Assembly: GCA_002328185.1 (NCBI GenBank)
Contig: DCWQ01000038.1
Location: 1 to 39,743 of the forward strand
Source: Dehalococcoidia bacterium UBA2158
GTDB taxonomy: Bacteria; Chloroflexota; Dehalococcoidia; Lucifugimonadales; UBA3495
Reading direction: 5' to 3'
DNA length: 39,743 nt
Positions 1-7,921 of the stretch are shown here, in pieces (within the stretch, counting starts at the first letter, position 1; each line of letters opens with the position of its first letter). Under the pieces are notes generated by a model. The model saw nothing but the letters and a program-made list of their open reading frames with translations, made no database searches and was not told the DNA's origin. A program made the translations under genes and the position numbers.

Positions 1-1239
1 GCTGGCTAAGGTCTCGTGCCAATCCTCGCCTTTGGAGTACATACCCTGGGCCGCACGGATGTTGTAGTACGTGGGCGCCACTCCCAGCGGCTCCCCGTCG
101 TCTTTGACAGTATTGATTGCCTGTTCCAGGAGCTTCCGGGCCGCCACTATGGCGATGTCGGCCGGTCCCAAGAACTCTAGCGTCCGGTCAACGATGGGGC
201 CCATGCTCTCTTGGATGGCCCTATCTTGTGCGTTGATGCCATGGATGCCAGTGAAGGTCTCGTGTTTCTGGAGCTCCCGGTCCAGCATATAGTTGTTGTC
301 CCGGTTACGGATGGACCTGAAATTATTGGACGGGTCCACGTCTTCATCAAAATTGTTGCCCGAGTCCTTCAGTGCGCTCTCGTTTTCCGGTAGAGGATCG
401 GCTCCCCAGCTGTAGCCGAAGTTGTAGACCATCACGTTGTGGTCGTCCATAGGCACCCAAAAATGGCCGTCGACCACTGAATCTCCGTACCGGCTCGGCC
501 TTAGCTGGGTGAACGGCATCACGTACTGGTAGCCGCGTACGAAGGTTTTATCGTCTCCCATCTGCCTGATGCCAAAATATTGGTAGCCGTAGTCGGTGGT
601 TTCCACTTCCAAGTCCGGGGCCGCGCCCTGAAGGAAGGCGGAATTAGGAGAGATACCTGGCTCCGAGGTGTCGTCGGTGAGCTTGCGGTGCAGGATAGGC
701 GCATGGGAAGTGTCTATCCCGCCCTCCATTGCCTGCAGCCAGTTGCATTCCTGCCAGACCTTGGTCATGTACCGGTGAGTCTCCGGCACCTGGGTCAGTT
801 CGAATTCGGGCGGGGCCGGTTTCTTGTCGGCCGGGCCCAGATAGGCCCAGATGACGCCGCCCATGTCCAGGGTTGGGTAGGCGGTAATCTTTACCCTGTC
901 ATTGAATTGGCGGGGTTCGTTCATCTGGTCGACGCAGTTGCCGTCCACGTCGAACTTCCATCCGTGGTACACGCAGCGGATGCCACACTCCTCGTTGCGC
1001 CCGAAGTATAGGCTGGCCCGGCGGTGGGGACAACCCTCCTGGACCAGGCCGATCCGCCCGTCGGTGCTACGGAAGGCGAGCAGGTCCTCACCCATTAATC
1101 TAACCCTGACCGGCGCGCAATCAGGCTCCAGTATTTCGAAGGAAAGGAGGGCGGGCAGCCAGTAACGGCGCATGGTCTCGCCCATGGGCGTGCCGGGTCC
1201 GACCCGGCTGATAGCGTCATTCAGAGCGTGGTCTAGCAT
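1..1239 (-). CDS. Rieske aromatic-ring-hydroxylating oxygenase alpha subunit (3' end cut by window edge)
   Basis: The reading frame opens at ATG 1239 and stays open for 413 codons to the window edge, so the C-terminus is missing. A Rieske [2Fe-2S] motif is visible as C-P-H at residues 70-72 and C-V-Y-H at 89-92, followed by G-W-K. The mononuclear iron site shows D176, H179 and H184 in the stretch GGIDTSHAPILH. Near residues 350-370 lies QESMGPIVDRT, typical of phthalate-4,5-dioxygenase-like oxygenases. Such enzymes take electrons from a reductase and insert O2 into aromatic or N/O-alkyl substrates; no reductase is visible here. The gene lies 38 nt downstream of a VOC-fold gene on the same strand, which fits a small aromatic-degradation operon. 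GGAGG sits just upstream of the start. Family assignment is firm; the substrate is unknown. Confidence 0.93.
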   Translation of the reverse strand, partial: MLDHALNDAISRVGPGTPMGETMRRYWLPALLSFEILEPDCAPVRVRLMGEDLLAFRSTDGRIGLVQEGCPHRRASLYFGRNEECGIRCVYHGWKFDVDGNCVDQMNEPRQFNDRVKITAYPTLDMGGVIWAYLGPADKKPAPPEFELTQVPETHRYMTKVWQECNWLQAMEGGIDTSHAPILHRKLTDDTSEPGISPNSAFLQGAAPDLEVETTDYGYQYFGIRQMGDDKTFVRGYQYVMPFTQLRPSRYGDSVVDGHFWVPMDDHNVMVYNFGYSWGADPLPENESALKDSGNNFDEDVDPSNNFRSIRNRDNNYMLDRELQKHETFTGIHGINAQDRAIQESMGPIVDRTLEFLGPADIAIVAARKLLEQAINTVKDDGEPLGVAPTYYNIRAAQGMYSKGEDWHETLAS

Positions 1240-1277
1240 TGGATTCCTCCCAAATGTGCGGCGTCCCGAGAGTGTTT

Positions 1278-1733
1278 CTAGTCGGCCATCGTTCCCCGTA
1301 GCGATCCTCTGGTGAGAATCTCCTGGAGGGGGGTCCCTTCGAACTCAGGGGCGTAGGCGTACAGCTCGATCTCGATGCCGTCCGGGTCGCGGATGTACAA
1401 ACCTTTGACTACGCCGTGGTCGCCGAAGCCGGCCACGTCAACATCGTTATCCAGCACCACTCGGTAGGCGTCCTTGATCTCGTCCATATTGGCCAGTTCC
1501 CAGGCCATGTGATACATGCCAACGTGCTCCGAGACGGGGCCGACGGCGTCTTCACCAATCTCAGCGACAGCGAGTTCGTGGTCGATCTCGGGGTTGCTGG
1601 TGAAGAATCTCATTTTCCCGCCCTGGGTCCGGTTCCGAACCTCAAGGCCCAAAACCTTGGTGTAGAAATCTTCAGAGCGCTGAGCGTCTCTGACTCGGAT
1701 AACTACATGTCCCAACATGCTAGGTTTAATCAT
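1278..1733 (-). CDS. VOC-superfamily protein, extradiol dioxygenase/glyoxalase-like
   Basis: This 151-residue protein is one vicinal-oxygen-chelate module with two beta-alpha-beta-beta-beta halves. Likely metal ligands are H9 (LGHVVIRV), H75 (GMYHMAWEL) and E123 (in DPDGIEIELYAY), matching the His-His-Glu set of one-domain extradiol-type dioxygenases. Many VOC proteins are isomerases or resistance proteins, so the reaction is not certain. AGGTGA lies a few nucleotides before ATG 1733 and supports the start. It is the first gene of a pair with the Rieske oxygenase, 38 nt downstream. Ring hydroxylation followed by ring cleavage would be a natural division of labour (inference). Confidence 0.88.
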   Translation of the reverse strand: MIKPSMLGHVVIRVRDAQRSEDFYTKVLGLEVRNRTQGGKMRFFTSNPEIDHELAVAEIGEDAVGPVSEHVGMYHMAWELANMDEIKDAYRVVLDNDVDVAGFGDHGVVKGLYIRDPDGIEIELYAYAPEFEGTPLQEILTRGSLRGTMAD

Positions 1734-1836
1734 AGAATCACCTATAACCGCTATTCAGTGTTCCCAATATTACCACCGTTTCTTTCATTCCTTGCCCGTG
1801 GATCAAAGTCGCTCTAAACAACTACACATACGAGCC

Positions 1837-1865
1837 TCGAAAATGCGGCGCACAAAGAGTACAAT
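1837..1865 (+). promoter_or_regulatory. Candidate sigma70-type promoter for the first DUF1501/DUF1800/NHL cassette
   Basis: TCGAAA at 1837-1842 (4 of 6 matches to TTGACA) and TACAAT at 1860-1865 (5 of 6 matches to TATAAT) are separated by 17 nt. Transcription would start near 1872, leaving about 60 nt of leader before ATG 1933, with TAGGAG 11 nt before the start. The 200-nt gap separates it from the divergent VOC gene. The -35 is weak, so this is a moderate call. Confidence 0.4.
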
Positions 1866-1932
1866 ATTCGCAAATACTTGAGCATGGTGAAATTAACCAG
1901 CCTTCTCTCCCCGATATAGGAGTTCGTCAGAT

Positions 1933-3066
1933 ATGACCAGCAACAAACGCGAAAAGAGTTTGATTGTTATTCAGCTCTCCGGTGGCAACGATTATCTGAA
2001 CACGGTGGTGCCCTACAGCGACGGCAAATATTATGATTCCCGGTCCGTCGTGAACATCCCTCAGGACAAAGTCATCAAGATCGACGACCGTCTTGGCTTC
2101 CACCCCAGCATGGGGCCGGTCAAATCACTGTGGAACGAGGGCAAGGTCGCCGTCATCAATGGAATCGGCTACGAGAACCCCAACCGCTCCCATTTCCGGT
2201 CCATGGACATCTGGCACACCGCCGAGCCCGATACCATTGGTAAAGAAGGCTGGTTGGGAAGGGCGATCCGCGACATCGACCCCCAAGGCGATAACGTGCT
2301 CACCGGCATCAACTTCGGACGCGGTTTGCCCAGAGCGCTGGCCGTCCCGGGGGTTTCGGTCGCTTCAGTAGGCGACCTGGAGACCTACGGTCTGTTCCCC
2401 GACGTTCAGGACGAAGAACTACGCATGTTCACCTTGGAGGCTTTCTCGAGGATGTACGGCAATACCGCCGGCCGTGACCCGGTCATGGAGCTGTTGGGCC
2501 GTACCGGACAGGACGCCCTGCAAAGCGCAGACATCCTCCGCACCGCGCCGGCCATGTATTCATCCTCGGTGGAATACGGCCCCGACTCGCTGGCCCAGAA
2601 CGTAAAAGCCATCTCCCAAGTCTTCCACGCCAACCTAGGCGCAAGAGTGCTCTACACCCAGCACGGCCCCTTTGACACCCATTCCGGCGAACTCGCCAGC
2701 CACGCCAAACTATGGGACGAAGTGGCCGGATCCATCGGCTGTCTCATGGACGACCTGAAGGAACACGGCACCGAAGACGACGCCACGATCTTGGTCTTCT
2801 CCGAGTTCGGCCGCCGCATCAAGGACAATGGCTCCGGCAGCGACCACGGCTCCGGAGGCGTGGCGTTCATGATCGGTGGCGCGGTGAGCGGCGGGATGTA
2901 CGGCGAATACCCGTCCCTGGCCGAGGCCGAGCAGATCGAAGGCGACCTGCGCTCCAACAACGATTTCCGCTCGGTCTACACCGAGATTCTGGAAGATTGG
3001 CTGGACCTGGATGCCCCTTCCATTGTTAATGGGCAGTTCGAGAAGCATGGAATCCTAAAGTCCTAG
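1933..3066 (+). CDS. DUF1501 family protein (cassette copy 1)
   Basis: This 377-residue protein belongs to DUF1501, a family in the alkaline-phosphatase/sulfatase fold superfamily with no settled function. Visible family blocks are QLSGGNDYLNTVVPY (14-28), PNRSHFRSMDIW (83-94), HGPFDTH (244-250), SEFGRR (290-295) and SDHGSGG (303-309). The Asp and His residues in the last three blocks are candidate metal ligands. DUF1501 proteins usually carry a twin-arginine signal; this one starts almost directly at the first core strand and has none, so it may be cytoplasmic. The DUF1800 gene follows after 44 nt, and an NHL-repeat gene follows that. A close paralogue lies at 15946-17076 and aligns almost without gaps over the first 150 residues. 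Confidence 0.92.
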   Translation: MTSNKREKSLIVIQLSGGNDYLNTVVPYSDGKYYDSRSVVNIPQDKVIKIDDRLGFHPSMGPVKSLWNEGKVAVINGIGYENPNRSHFRSMDIWHTAEPDTIGKEGWLGRAIRDIDPQGDNVLTGINFGRGLPRALAVPGVSVASVGDLETYGLFPDVQDEELRMFTLEAFSRMYGNTAGRDPVMELLGRTGQDALQSADILRTAPAMYSSSVEYGPDSLAQNVKAISQVFHANLGARVLYTQHGPFDTHSGELASHAKLWDEVAGSIGCLMDDLKEHGTEDDATILVFSEFGRRIKDNGSGSDHGSGGVAFMIGGAVSGGMYGEYPSLAEAEQIEGDLRSNNDFRSVYTEILEDWLDLDAPSIVNGQFEKHGILKS

Positions 3067-3110
3067 CCATTAGTCCGAATTTAGTCTGATTCCCTGATTA
3101 GAGGATAGTA

Positions 3111-4529
3111 ATGATAAGCAACGATACCGCCATGACGGCTCACCTGCTCCGGCGCGCCGGTTTCGGTGCCAGCCGCGAGGAACTGGAACAATATATGGCC
3201 ATGGGATATGACGGCGCCGTAGAGGCCCTGCTCAATCCTTCCGACGCCGGCAACATGCCTGACGACCTCATCCGTCGCTATCACGTTGAGCAATCGGAAC
3301 TACGCGACCTGGCCGGTTCCGCCGCCTACTGGATGTACCGGATGATCAGCACCTCGGCGCCCATGGAAGAGAAGACCGCCCTTTTCTGGCACGGTCTCTT
3401 CGCCACAGGCTACGCCAAATTGAACCAGGCTCGTTCGCTGCTCAACCAGGTGGAGATGTTCCGCCGGTCAGGCCTCGGCAGCTTTGAAGACCTGCTGGTA
3501 GAACTGTCCAAGGATCCGGCCATGATCGTCTGGTTGGACAATAACGAAAACCACGGCACAGCCATCAACGAGAACTACGGCCGCGAGCTTCTGGAGCTCT
3601 TCTCCATGGGCATCGGCAACTATACCGAGGACGACATCAAGGAATGCGCACGGGCCTTCACCGGCTGGACCCTGGGCAACGCGGAATACATGTCCATCAG
3701 GGCCGCCAAGGACTCCATCTGGCCCTACGGCCGCATCGCTTGGCACTTCGACTACCGGGAAGAGGACCACGACGACGGCGAGAAGACGTTCCTGGGCGAG
3801 ACCGGCCGATTCAATGGCGAAGACATCATTCGCATCATCGTGAAACAAGAGTCCACGGCCCGGTTCGTGGCTACCAGGCTGTTCCAGTTCTTCGCGGCCG
3901 ATGAGATTTCCGAGGCCGGTGAGAAGACTATTCAGGACATGATGGCCACCTACTTCTCTTCTGGATACCAGGTCAGGGACATGCTGCGGACGCTCTTCCA
4001 ATCCGACTACTTCAAGTCGGAAGAAGCACGGTTTGCCAGGGTCAAGGGCCCGGTGGAGATGGTGGTCGGCGCCATCCGGATGGCAGGCAACTACCAGAAC
4101 CCGGCATTGGGCATTGAGAAAGTATCCAACACCATGCTCTACATGGGCCAGGGTCTGCTCCAGCCTCCCACGGTTGAAGGCTGGCACGAGGGCTCTGAAT
4201 GGATCGACTCGGGCGCGTTGGTGGAGCGGGTGAACTTCGCCGCCAAAGAACTGTCTGACGTGCGCAGCCCTGGCGTCCGGTCCATCATCGACCGGCTGCA
4301 AGCGGGCTCGGACGATGGCGTCTTAGACCCGGCAGACCTGGCCGACGGCTGCCTAGACTTACTGGGCCCTATAGATGTTTCCGATGAAACACGGTCCGTC
4401 CTGGTGGAATATGCCACCCGGAAGGGAGACCTGGACCTGAACGGCCACCAACCCGGAGACGAGGCCGAGCAGCGGGTGGGCAACATGCTGCGGCTGGTGG
4501 CGGCGACCAGGGAATACCAGCTCGCCTAG
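3111..4529 (+). CDS. DUF1800 family protein (cassette copy 1)
   Basis: This 472-residue protein matches DUF1800, a family of unknown function regularly encoded beside DUF1501. Diagnostic blocks are HLLRRAGFG (11-19), EEKTALFWHGLFAT near residue 90, FEDLLVELSKDPAMIVWLDN near 125-145, INENYGRELLELF near 150-162, and CARAFTGW. The C-terminal part contains PPTVEGWHEGSEWI, a conserved family segment. There is no signal peptide or membrane segment. The start is ATG 3111, just after GAGGATAGTA. It sits 44 nt behind DUF1501 and 51 nt before the NHL gene, consistent with one transcript. The paralogue at 14520-15923 shares all these blocks. Confidence 0.92.
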   Translation: MISNDTAMTAHLLRRAGFGASREELEQYMAMGYDGAVEALLNPSDAGNMPDDLIRRYHVEQSELRDLAGSAAYWMYRMISTSAPMEEKTALFWHGLFATGYAKLNQARSLLNQVEMFRRSGLGSFEDLLVELSKDPAMIVWLDNNENHGTAINENYGRELLELFSMGIGNYTEDDIKECARAFTGWTLGNAEYMSIRAAKDSIWPYGRIAWHFDYREEDHDDGEKTFLGETGRFNGEDIIRIIVKQESTARFVATRLFQFFAADEISEAGEKTIQDMMATYFSSGYQVRDMLRTLFQSDYFKSEEARFARVKGPVEMVVGAIRMAGNYQNPALGIEKVSNTMLYMGQGLLQPPTVEGWHEGSEWIDSGALVERVNFAAKELSDVRSPGVRSIIDRLQAGSDDGVLDPADLADGCLDLLGPIDVSDETRSVLVEYATRKGDLDLNGHQPGDEAEQRVGNMLRLVAATREYQLA

Positions 4530-4580
4530 ACCGGCAGCCCAGGCAACGGCGATCTATCTCCGCTATTTTAGGGGGCTCGC

Positions 4581-5612
4581 GTGAGCACGCAGACCAAATC
4601 GCCTGGAATCGCGCTGGACTACGTCAAAACTATCGGCATCGTGAACAACGGCTTCAACGGCCGTGGCTTCGCCAACCCGTACGACATCGTTGTGGATGGC
4701 GACAAACGCATCTTTATTCTGAACCGGTGCGACCCCGCCCGCGCCGACGCCATTCGCGTTGGCATCTGCACCCTGGACGACGAGTACCTGGGCGAGTTCG
4801 GCAAGGGCAACGGCACCGGCGATGGGCAATTCATTTGGGCCGTGGCTATGGCCTTGGACAGCCAAAACCGCCTGCACATCACCGACGAACACAGCAACCG
4901 GGTGACCAGCTATTCCCTTTCCGGGGATTACCTGAGCCACTGGGGCAAGGCGGGTTCGGGAGATGGAGAACTGAACGGCCCGGCTGGTATCGCCTTCGAT
5001 TCTTCCGACAATGTCTTTGTGGTGGATCAGCATAATTCCAGGGTCCAGAAATTTACTGTCGACGGCAAATTCATCGCCAACTGGGGATCCTTCGGCAGCG
5101 GTGACGGGCAGTTCAACTTGCCCTGGGGCGCGGCGGTGGATAATTACGACAATGTCTACGTCGCCGACTGGCGCAACGACCGTATCCAGAAGTTCGACAA
5201 TGACGGCGAGTTCCTAGCTGCCTTAGGCAGTTCTGGAGACGGAGAAGGCCAGTTCATGCGGCCGACCAGCGTGGCCGTGGATCCTGAGGGCTTCATCTAC
5301 GTGGCCGATTGGGGCAATGAACGCGTGCAGGTCCTCGGGCCGGACGGCAGCTTCCAACTGATCTTAAAGGGGGAGGCCACGACCTCCAAGTGGGGCGAAG
5401 AATATCTCGCCTCCAACCCCGAAGAGAAGGCCGAGCGGGACATCTCCAACCTCATCCCGGAACTGCCCGCCCATCTGAACACCCCGTACCACATCTCGTC
5501 GCAAACGGAGCCCTATTTTTGGGGGCCGGTTTCCGTATCGTTGGACCACGAAGGCCGTCTCTACGTGGTCGAGACCAATCGCCACCGTTTCCAGGTATAC
5601 CAGAAGCGCTAA
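4581..5612 (+). CDS. NHL-repeat beta-propeller protein (cassette copy 1)
   Basis: This 343-residue protein consists mostly of NHL repeats. At least five units are visible, with the pattern GSGDGQF..P.G.AVD...NVYVAD...RIQKF, for example near residues 75-115, 120-165, 168-212, 215-260 and 305-340. The final propeller blade follows a 50-residue linker. NHL propellers generally bind proteins or ligands and some are lyases; no catalytic set is evident here. The start is GTG 4581, with AGGGGG upstream. There is no signal peptide, unlike most extracellular NHL proteins. It is the third gene of the cassette. Directly after its TAA the same frame continues into a further NHL repeat (5613-5759), so this gene may have been shortened or fused. 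Confidence 0.88.
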   Translation: MSTQTKSPGIALDYVKTIGIVNNGFNGRGFANPYDIVVDGDKRIFILNRCDPARADAIRVGICTLDDEYLGEFGKGNGTGDGQFIWAVAMALDSQNRLHITDEHSNRVTSYSLSGDYLSHWGKAGSGDGELNGPAGIAFDSSDNVFVVDQHNSRVQKFTVDGKFIANWGSFGSGDGQFNLPWGAAVDNYDNVYVADWRNDRIQKFDNDGEFLAALGSSGDGEGQFMRPTSVAVDPEGFIYVADWGNERVQVLGPDGSFQLILKGEATTSKWGEEYLASNPEEKAERDISNLIPELPAHLNTPYHISSQTEPYFWGPVSVSLDHEGRLYVVETNRHRFQVYQKR

Positions 5613-5759
5613 CCCAACCCTTTAACGTCGCCGGCTGCCTCCAAACTGCGAGAAGAGAAATTCAACAACCCCCACGGCCTGGCGGTCGACGCCCAGGGTA
5701 ACCTCTACGTCGCCGAGCGGCTAATCGGGGAAAGGTTCGTCCGCCTGGGCAAGGTCTAA
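5613..5759 (+). pseudogene. Orphan NHL repeat, in frame after the stop of the NHL gene
   Basis: Translating past the TAA at 5610-5612 in the same frame gives 48 codons before a TAA at 5757-5759. They contain a recognisable single NHL unit: KFNNPHGLAVDAQGNLYVAE. There is no convincing start codon or ribosome-binding site of its own. The simplest readings are a remnant of a second NHL gene joined after a deletion, or a C-terminal repeat cut off by a nonsense mutation. The repeat resembles NHL repeats of lyase-type proteins but is too short to place. Confidence 0.55.
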
Positions 5760-5784
5760 AACGCCGAGGCAAGCAGGAGCAAGC

Positions 5785-6957
5785 ATGTTCAAAGCCACGA
5801 AAGGGATGGTCCTTCCCACCACCATGACCGGGTCGTATCCCAAGCCCAACTGGTACACCGAAGGGCTGCGCGGCAGGGCCTTCAAGTCAGCGTTGGGCGA
5901 CACTCTGTTCCGGGAGCAGTACCTGGACGCAGTGGCTACGGTGATAACGGACCAGGAGATGGCCGGGTTGGACATCTTGACCGACGGCGATTCCCGCTTT
6001 GACTTGGAAGTCGGCGGCAAGTCGTGGTTCTTTTATGTATTAGAGCGTTTGGGCGGACTACAGGGCAGCAAGAGCCAGTCGCCTGGCTGGTCAGCAGACT
6101 TAGGCATACGGCCGGGCCACATCCTGTATGAAGTCCAAGAGGCGTACCAGTCGCCAATCGTGATTGGCCAGCTCACCGGTGGCCAACTCGATTACTCGGC
6201 GCTCTGGAAAGTGGCTCAGAAGATGACCGGCAACACCGTCAAGTTCGGGACCATCAGCTCCCAGTCGCTGGCCCGCATGATGTGGAACGAATTCTACCCA
6301 ACGGACAAAGATCTGATCCTCAATTGCTGCGATATAATCAACCAGGAACTTCGTGAGCTGGCCGCCTCGGGCTGCAAGCTGATTCAGGTCGAGGAACCCA
6401 GGCACCATTTCATGGCCCAGGACCCGAAGACCGCCGACGCCGATTATGAATTCTTCACTGAGGCGTTCAACCGGGAAATAGCGGGCGTTGATGCCGAGAT
6501 CTGGCTACACACATGCTGGGGCAACCCGGCACAGCAACGTCTGGTGTCGAACCCCACCTACGAACGGGCCATCTCCCATCTGTTGGAGGTGGACGCCGAT
6601 GTCATCACCTTCGAATGCGCCGGTTCCGACGGCAAAGACCTGCCACTTTTTGCTGACCTAGAGACAGTCAAGAAGTTCGCCATCGGGGTCGTCAACCACA
6701 CCAGCACAGTGGTCGAGTCGCCACAGCAGGTGGCCGACCTTATCCGCAGGGCGCTGGAATTTGTGCCGGCGGAGCGGTTGATAATCTCCACCGATTGCGG
6801 CTTTGGTCGAGAAGGAATCTCCCGGCGGATAGCTTTCCACAAGTGTGTGTCCCTTGTCCAGGGGACCAACATCGTCCGCAAGGAATTGGGCCTGCCTGAA
6901 GCTACTGTGAGGGCCGCCGACCCTCAATTCGCCTTCAGCGGACCTACTAGAAATTAA
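5785..6957 (+). CDS. MetE C-terminal-domain-like zinc methyltransferase (UROD/MetE superfamily)
   Basis: This 390-residue protein has the fold and signatures of the catalytic half of cobalamin-independent methionine synthase. TTMTGSYPKP is at the N-terminus (12-21). The four zinc ligands of MetE are all recognisable: H242 and C244 in LHTCWGN, E277 in ITFECAG, and C338 in STDCGFG. The large N-terminal MetE domain that binds folylpolyglutamate is absent, as in many short MetE-like proteins that methylate or demethylate thiols other than homocysteine or use other methyl donors. The function is therefore a zinc-thiol methyl transfer of unknown substrate. The binding-protein gene follows after 40 nt on the same strand. 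This pairing hints at a methylated nutrient as substrate (inference). Confidence 0.88.
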   Translation: MFKATKGMVLPTTMTGSYPKPNWYTEGLRGRAFKSALGDTLFREQYLDAVATVITDQEMAGLDILTDGDSRFDLEVGGKSWFFYVLERLGGLQGSKSQSPGWSADLGIRPGHILYEVQEAYQSPIVIGQLTGGQLDYSALWKVAQKMTGNTVKFGTISSQSLARMMWNEFYPTDKDLILNCCDIINQELRELAASGCKLIQVEEPRHHFMAQDPKTADADYEFFTEAFNREIAGVDAEIWLHTCWGNPAQQRLVSNPTYERAISHLLEVDADVITFECAGSDGKDLPLFADLETVKKFAIGVVNHTSTVVESPQQVADLIRRALEFVPAERLIISTDCGFGREGISRRIAFHKCVSLVQGTNIVRKELGLPEATVRAADPQFAFSGPTRN

Positions 6958-6997
6958 AGATTCAGAAGAAGGCAGAAGACCCAGTAGAGACTAGAAC

Positions 6998-7921
6998 ATG
7001 CGAATAGCAGTGCCGGACCTGATATCGAACTCATATTTTCCCGCGGTGGCGGCAGTCGAGCTTGGGTTCTTCAAAGCTGAGGGCCTGGACGTAGAACTGG
7101 AGTTGGTCTTTCCGGTGCCCAAGACCATGGAAGACCTGCGGGACGGCAAGCTGGACTTCGTGGCCGGGGCCGCCCATGCCACCCTGCAGGCGTTCCCCAA
7201 TTGGAAGGGCGCCAAACTACTGGCCGCGCTAGCTCAGAACACCTACTGGATGCTGGTGCTTAAGGCTGACTTGAACGCGAAGATGGGCGACGTAGATGCG
7301 GTGAAAGGACTGCGCATAGGCGCCGCGCCCGGCCCGGACTCGACCATCCGGCAGCTACTTGTCGAAGCCAGAATCGATCTTGAGAGAGATAATGTGAATG
7401 TTGGTCCTGTACCTGGCTCGACGGGGGCCGGTGTCTCGTTCGGAGTGAACGCCGCCAAGGCCCTGGAGGATGGCGTTATAGACGGTTTCTGGGCCAACGC
7501 CATGGGGGTTGAGGTCGCCGTTCGCAAGGGGACTGGCACGGTGGTGCTGGACGCCAGGCGCGGCATATGCCCTCCGGCCGCCGTGCACTACACATTCCCA
7601 GCGCTGGTCACGTCCGATGCAGTGATCGAGCGGGACCCTGAGAGTGTGAGGGCCGCCGTGCGGGCCATCGTGAACGTACAAAAGGCCCTGAAGGAAGACC
7701 CTTCCCGGGCGACCGAGGTTGGTGAGAAGCTGTTCCCAGCCATGGAAGCGGCGCTGATCGCGGGACTGATCGAACGCGATCTGCCCTTTTACGACCCAAG
7801 CATCAGCGAAGACAAGGTGAAAGGGATGAACGGGTTCGCCATGGAAATAGGACTGCTCACGGAAGACGTGGCTTACGACCAAGTCGTGGGGACGCAGTTC
7901 AGTGGTATCTGGACCGAGTAG
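6998..7921 (+). CDS. NMT1/THI5-like (SsuA-type) periplasmic-binding-fold protein without signal peptide
   Basis: The 307-residue product opens directly with the first beta strand of a type II binding-protein fold (MRIAVPDLISNSYFPAVAAVELGFF). It continues with GLDVELELVFP and the 'DLRDGKLDFVAGAAHA' block of the NMT1/SsuA/THI5 group. It lacks the N-terminal signal peptide or lipobox expected of an ABC solute receptor, and no permease or ATPase gene is nearby. It may be a cytoplasmic sensor, an enzyme of the THI5 sort, or a receptor with a mis-set start; no upstream in-frame start with a hydrophobic leader was found. Its TAG stop abuts the stop of the convergent CoA-transferase gene with no gap. 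Confidence 0.82.
   Translation: MRIAVPDLISNSYFPAVAAVELGFFKAEGLDVELELVFPVPKTMEDLRDGKLDFVAGAAHATLQAFPNWKGAKLLAALAQNTYWMLVLKADLNAKMGDVDAVKGLRIGAAPGPDSTIRQLLVEARIDLERDNVNVGPVPGSTGAGVSFGVNAAKALEDGVIDGFWANAMGVEVAVRKGTGTVVLDARRGICPPAAVHYTFPALVTSDAVIERDPESVRAAVRAIVNVQKALKEDPSRATEVGEKLFPAMEAALIAGLIERDLPFYDPSISEDKVKGMNGFAMEIGLLTEDVAYDQVVGTQFSGIWTE

Noticed and set aside
580..1011. Plus-strand frame of 143 codons
   Set aside because: It lies antisense to the Rieske oxygenase, which has clear metal-binding motifs; the antisense product has no recognisable features.
3468..4301. Minus-strand frame of 277 codons
   Set aside because: Antisense to the conserved DUF1800 gene; no family motifs or ribosome-binding site.
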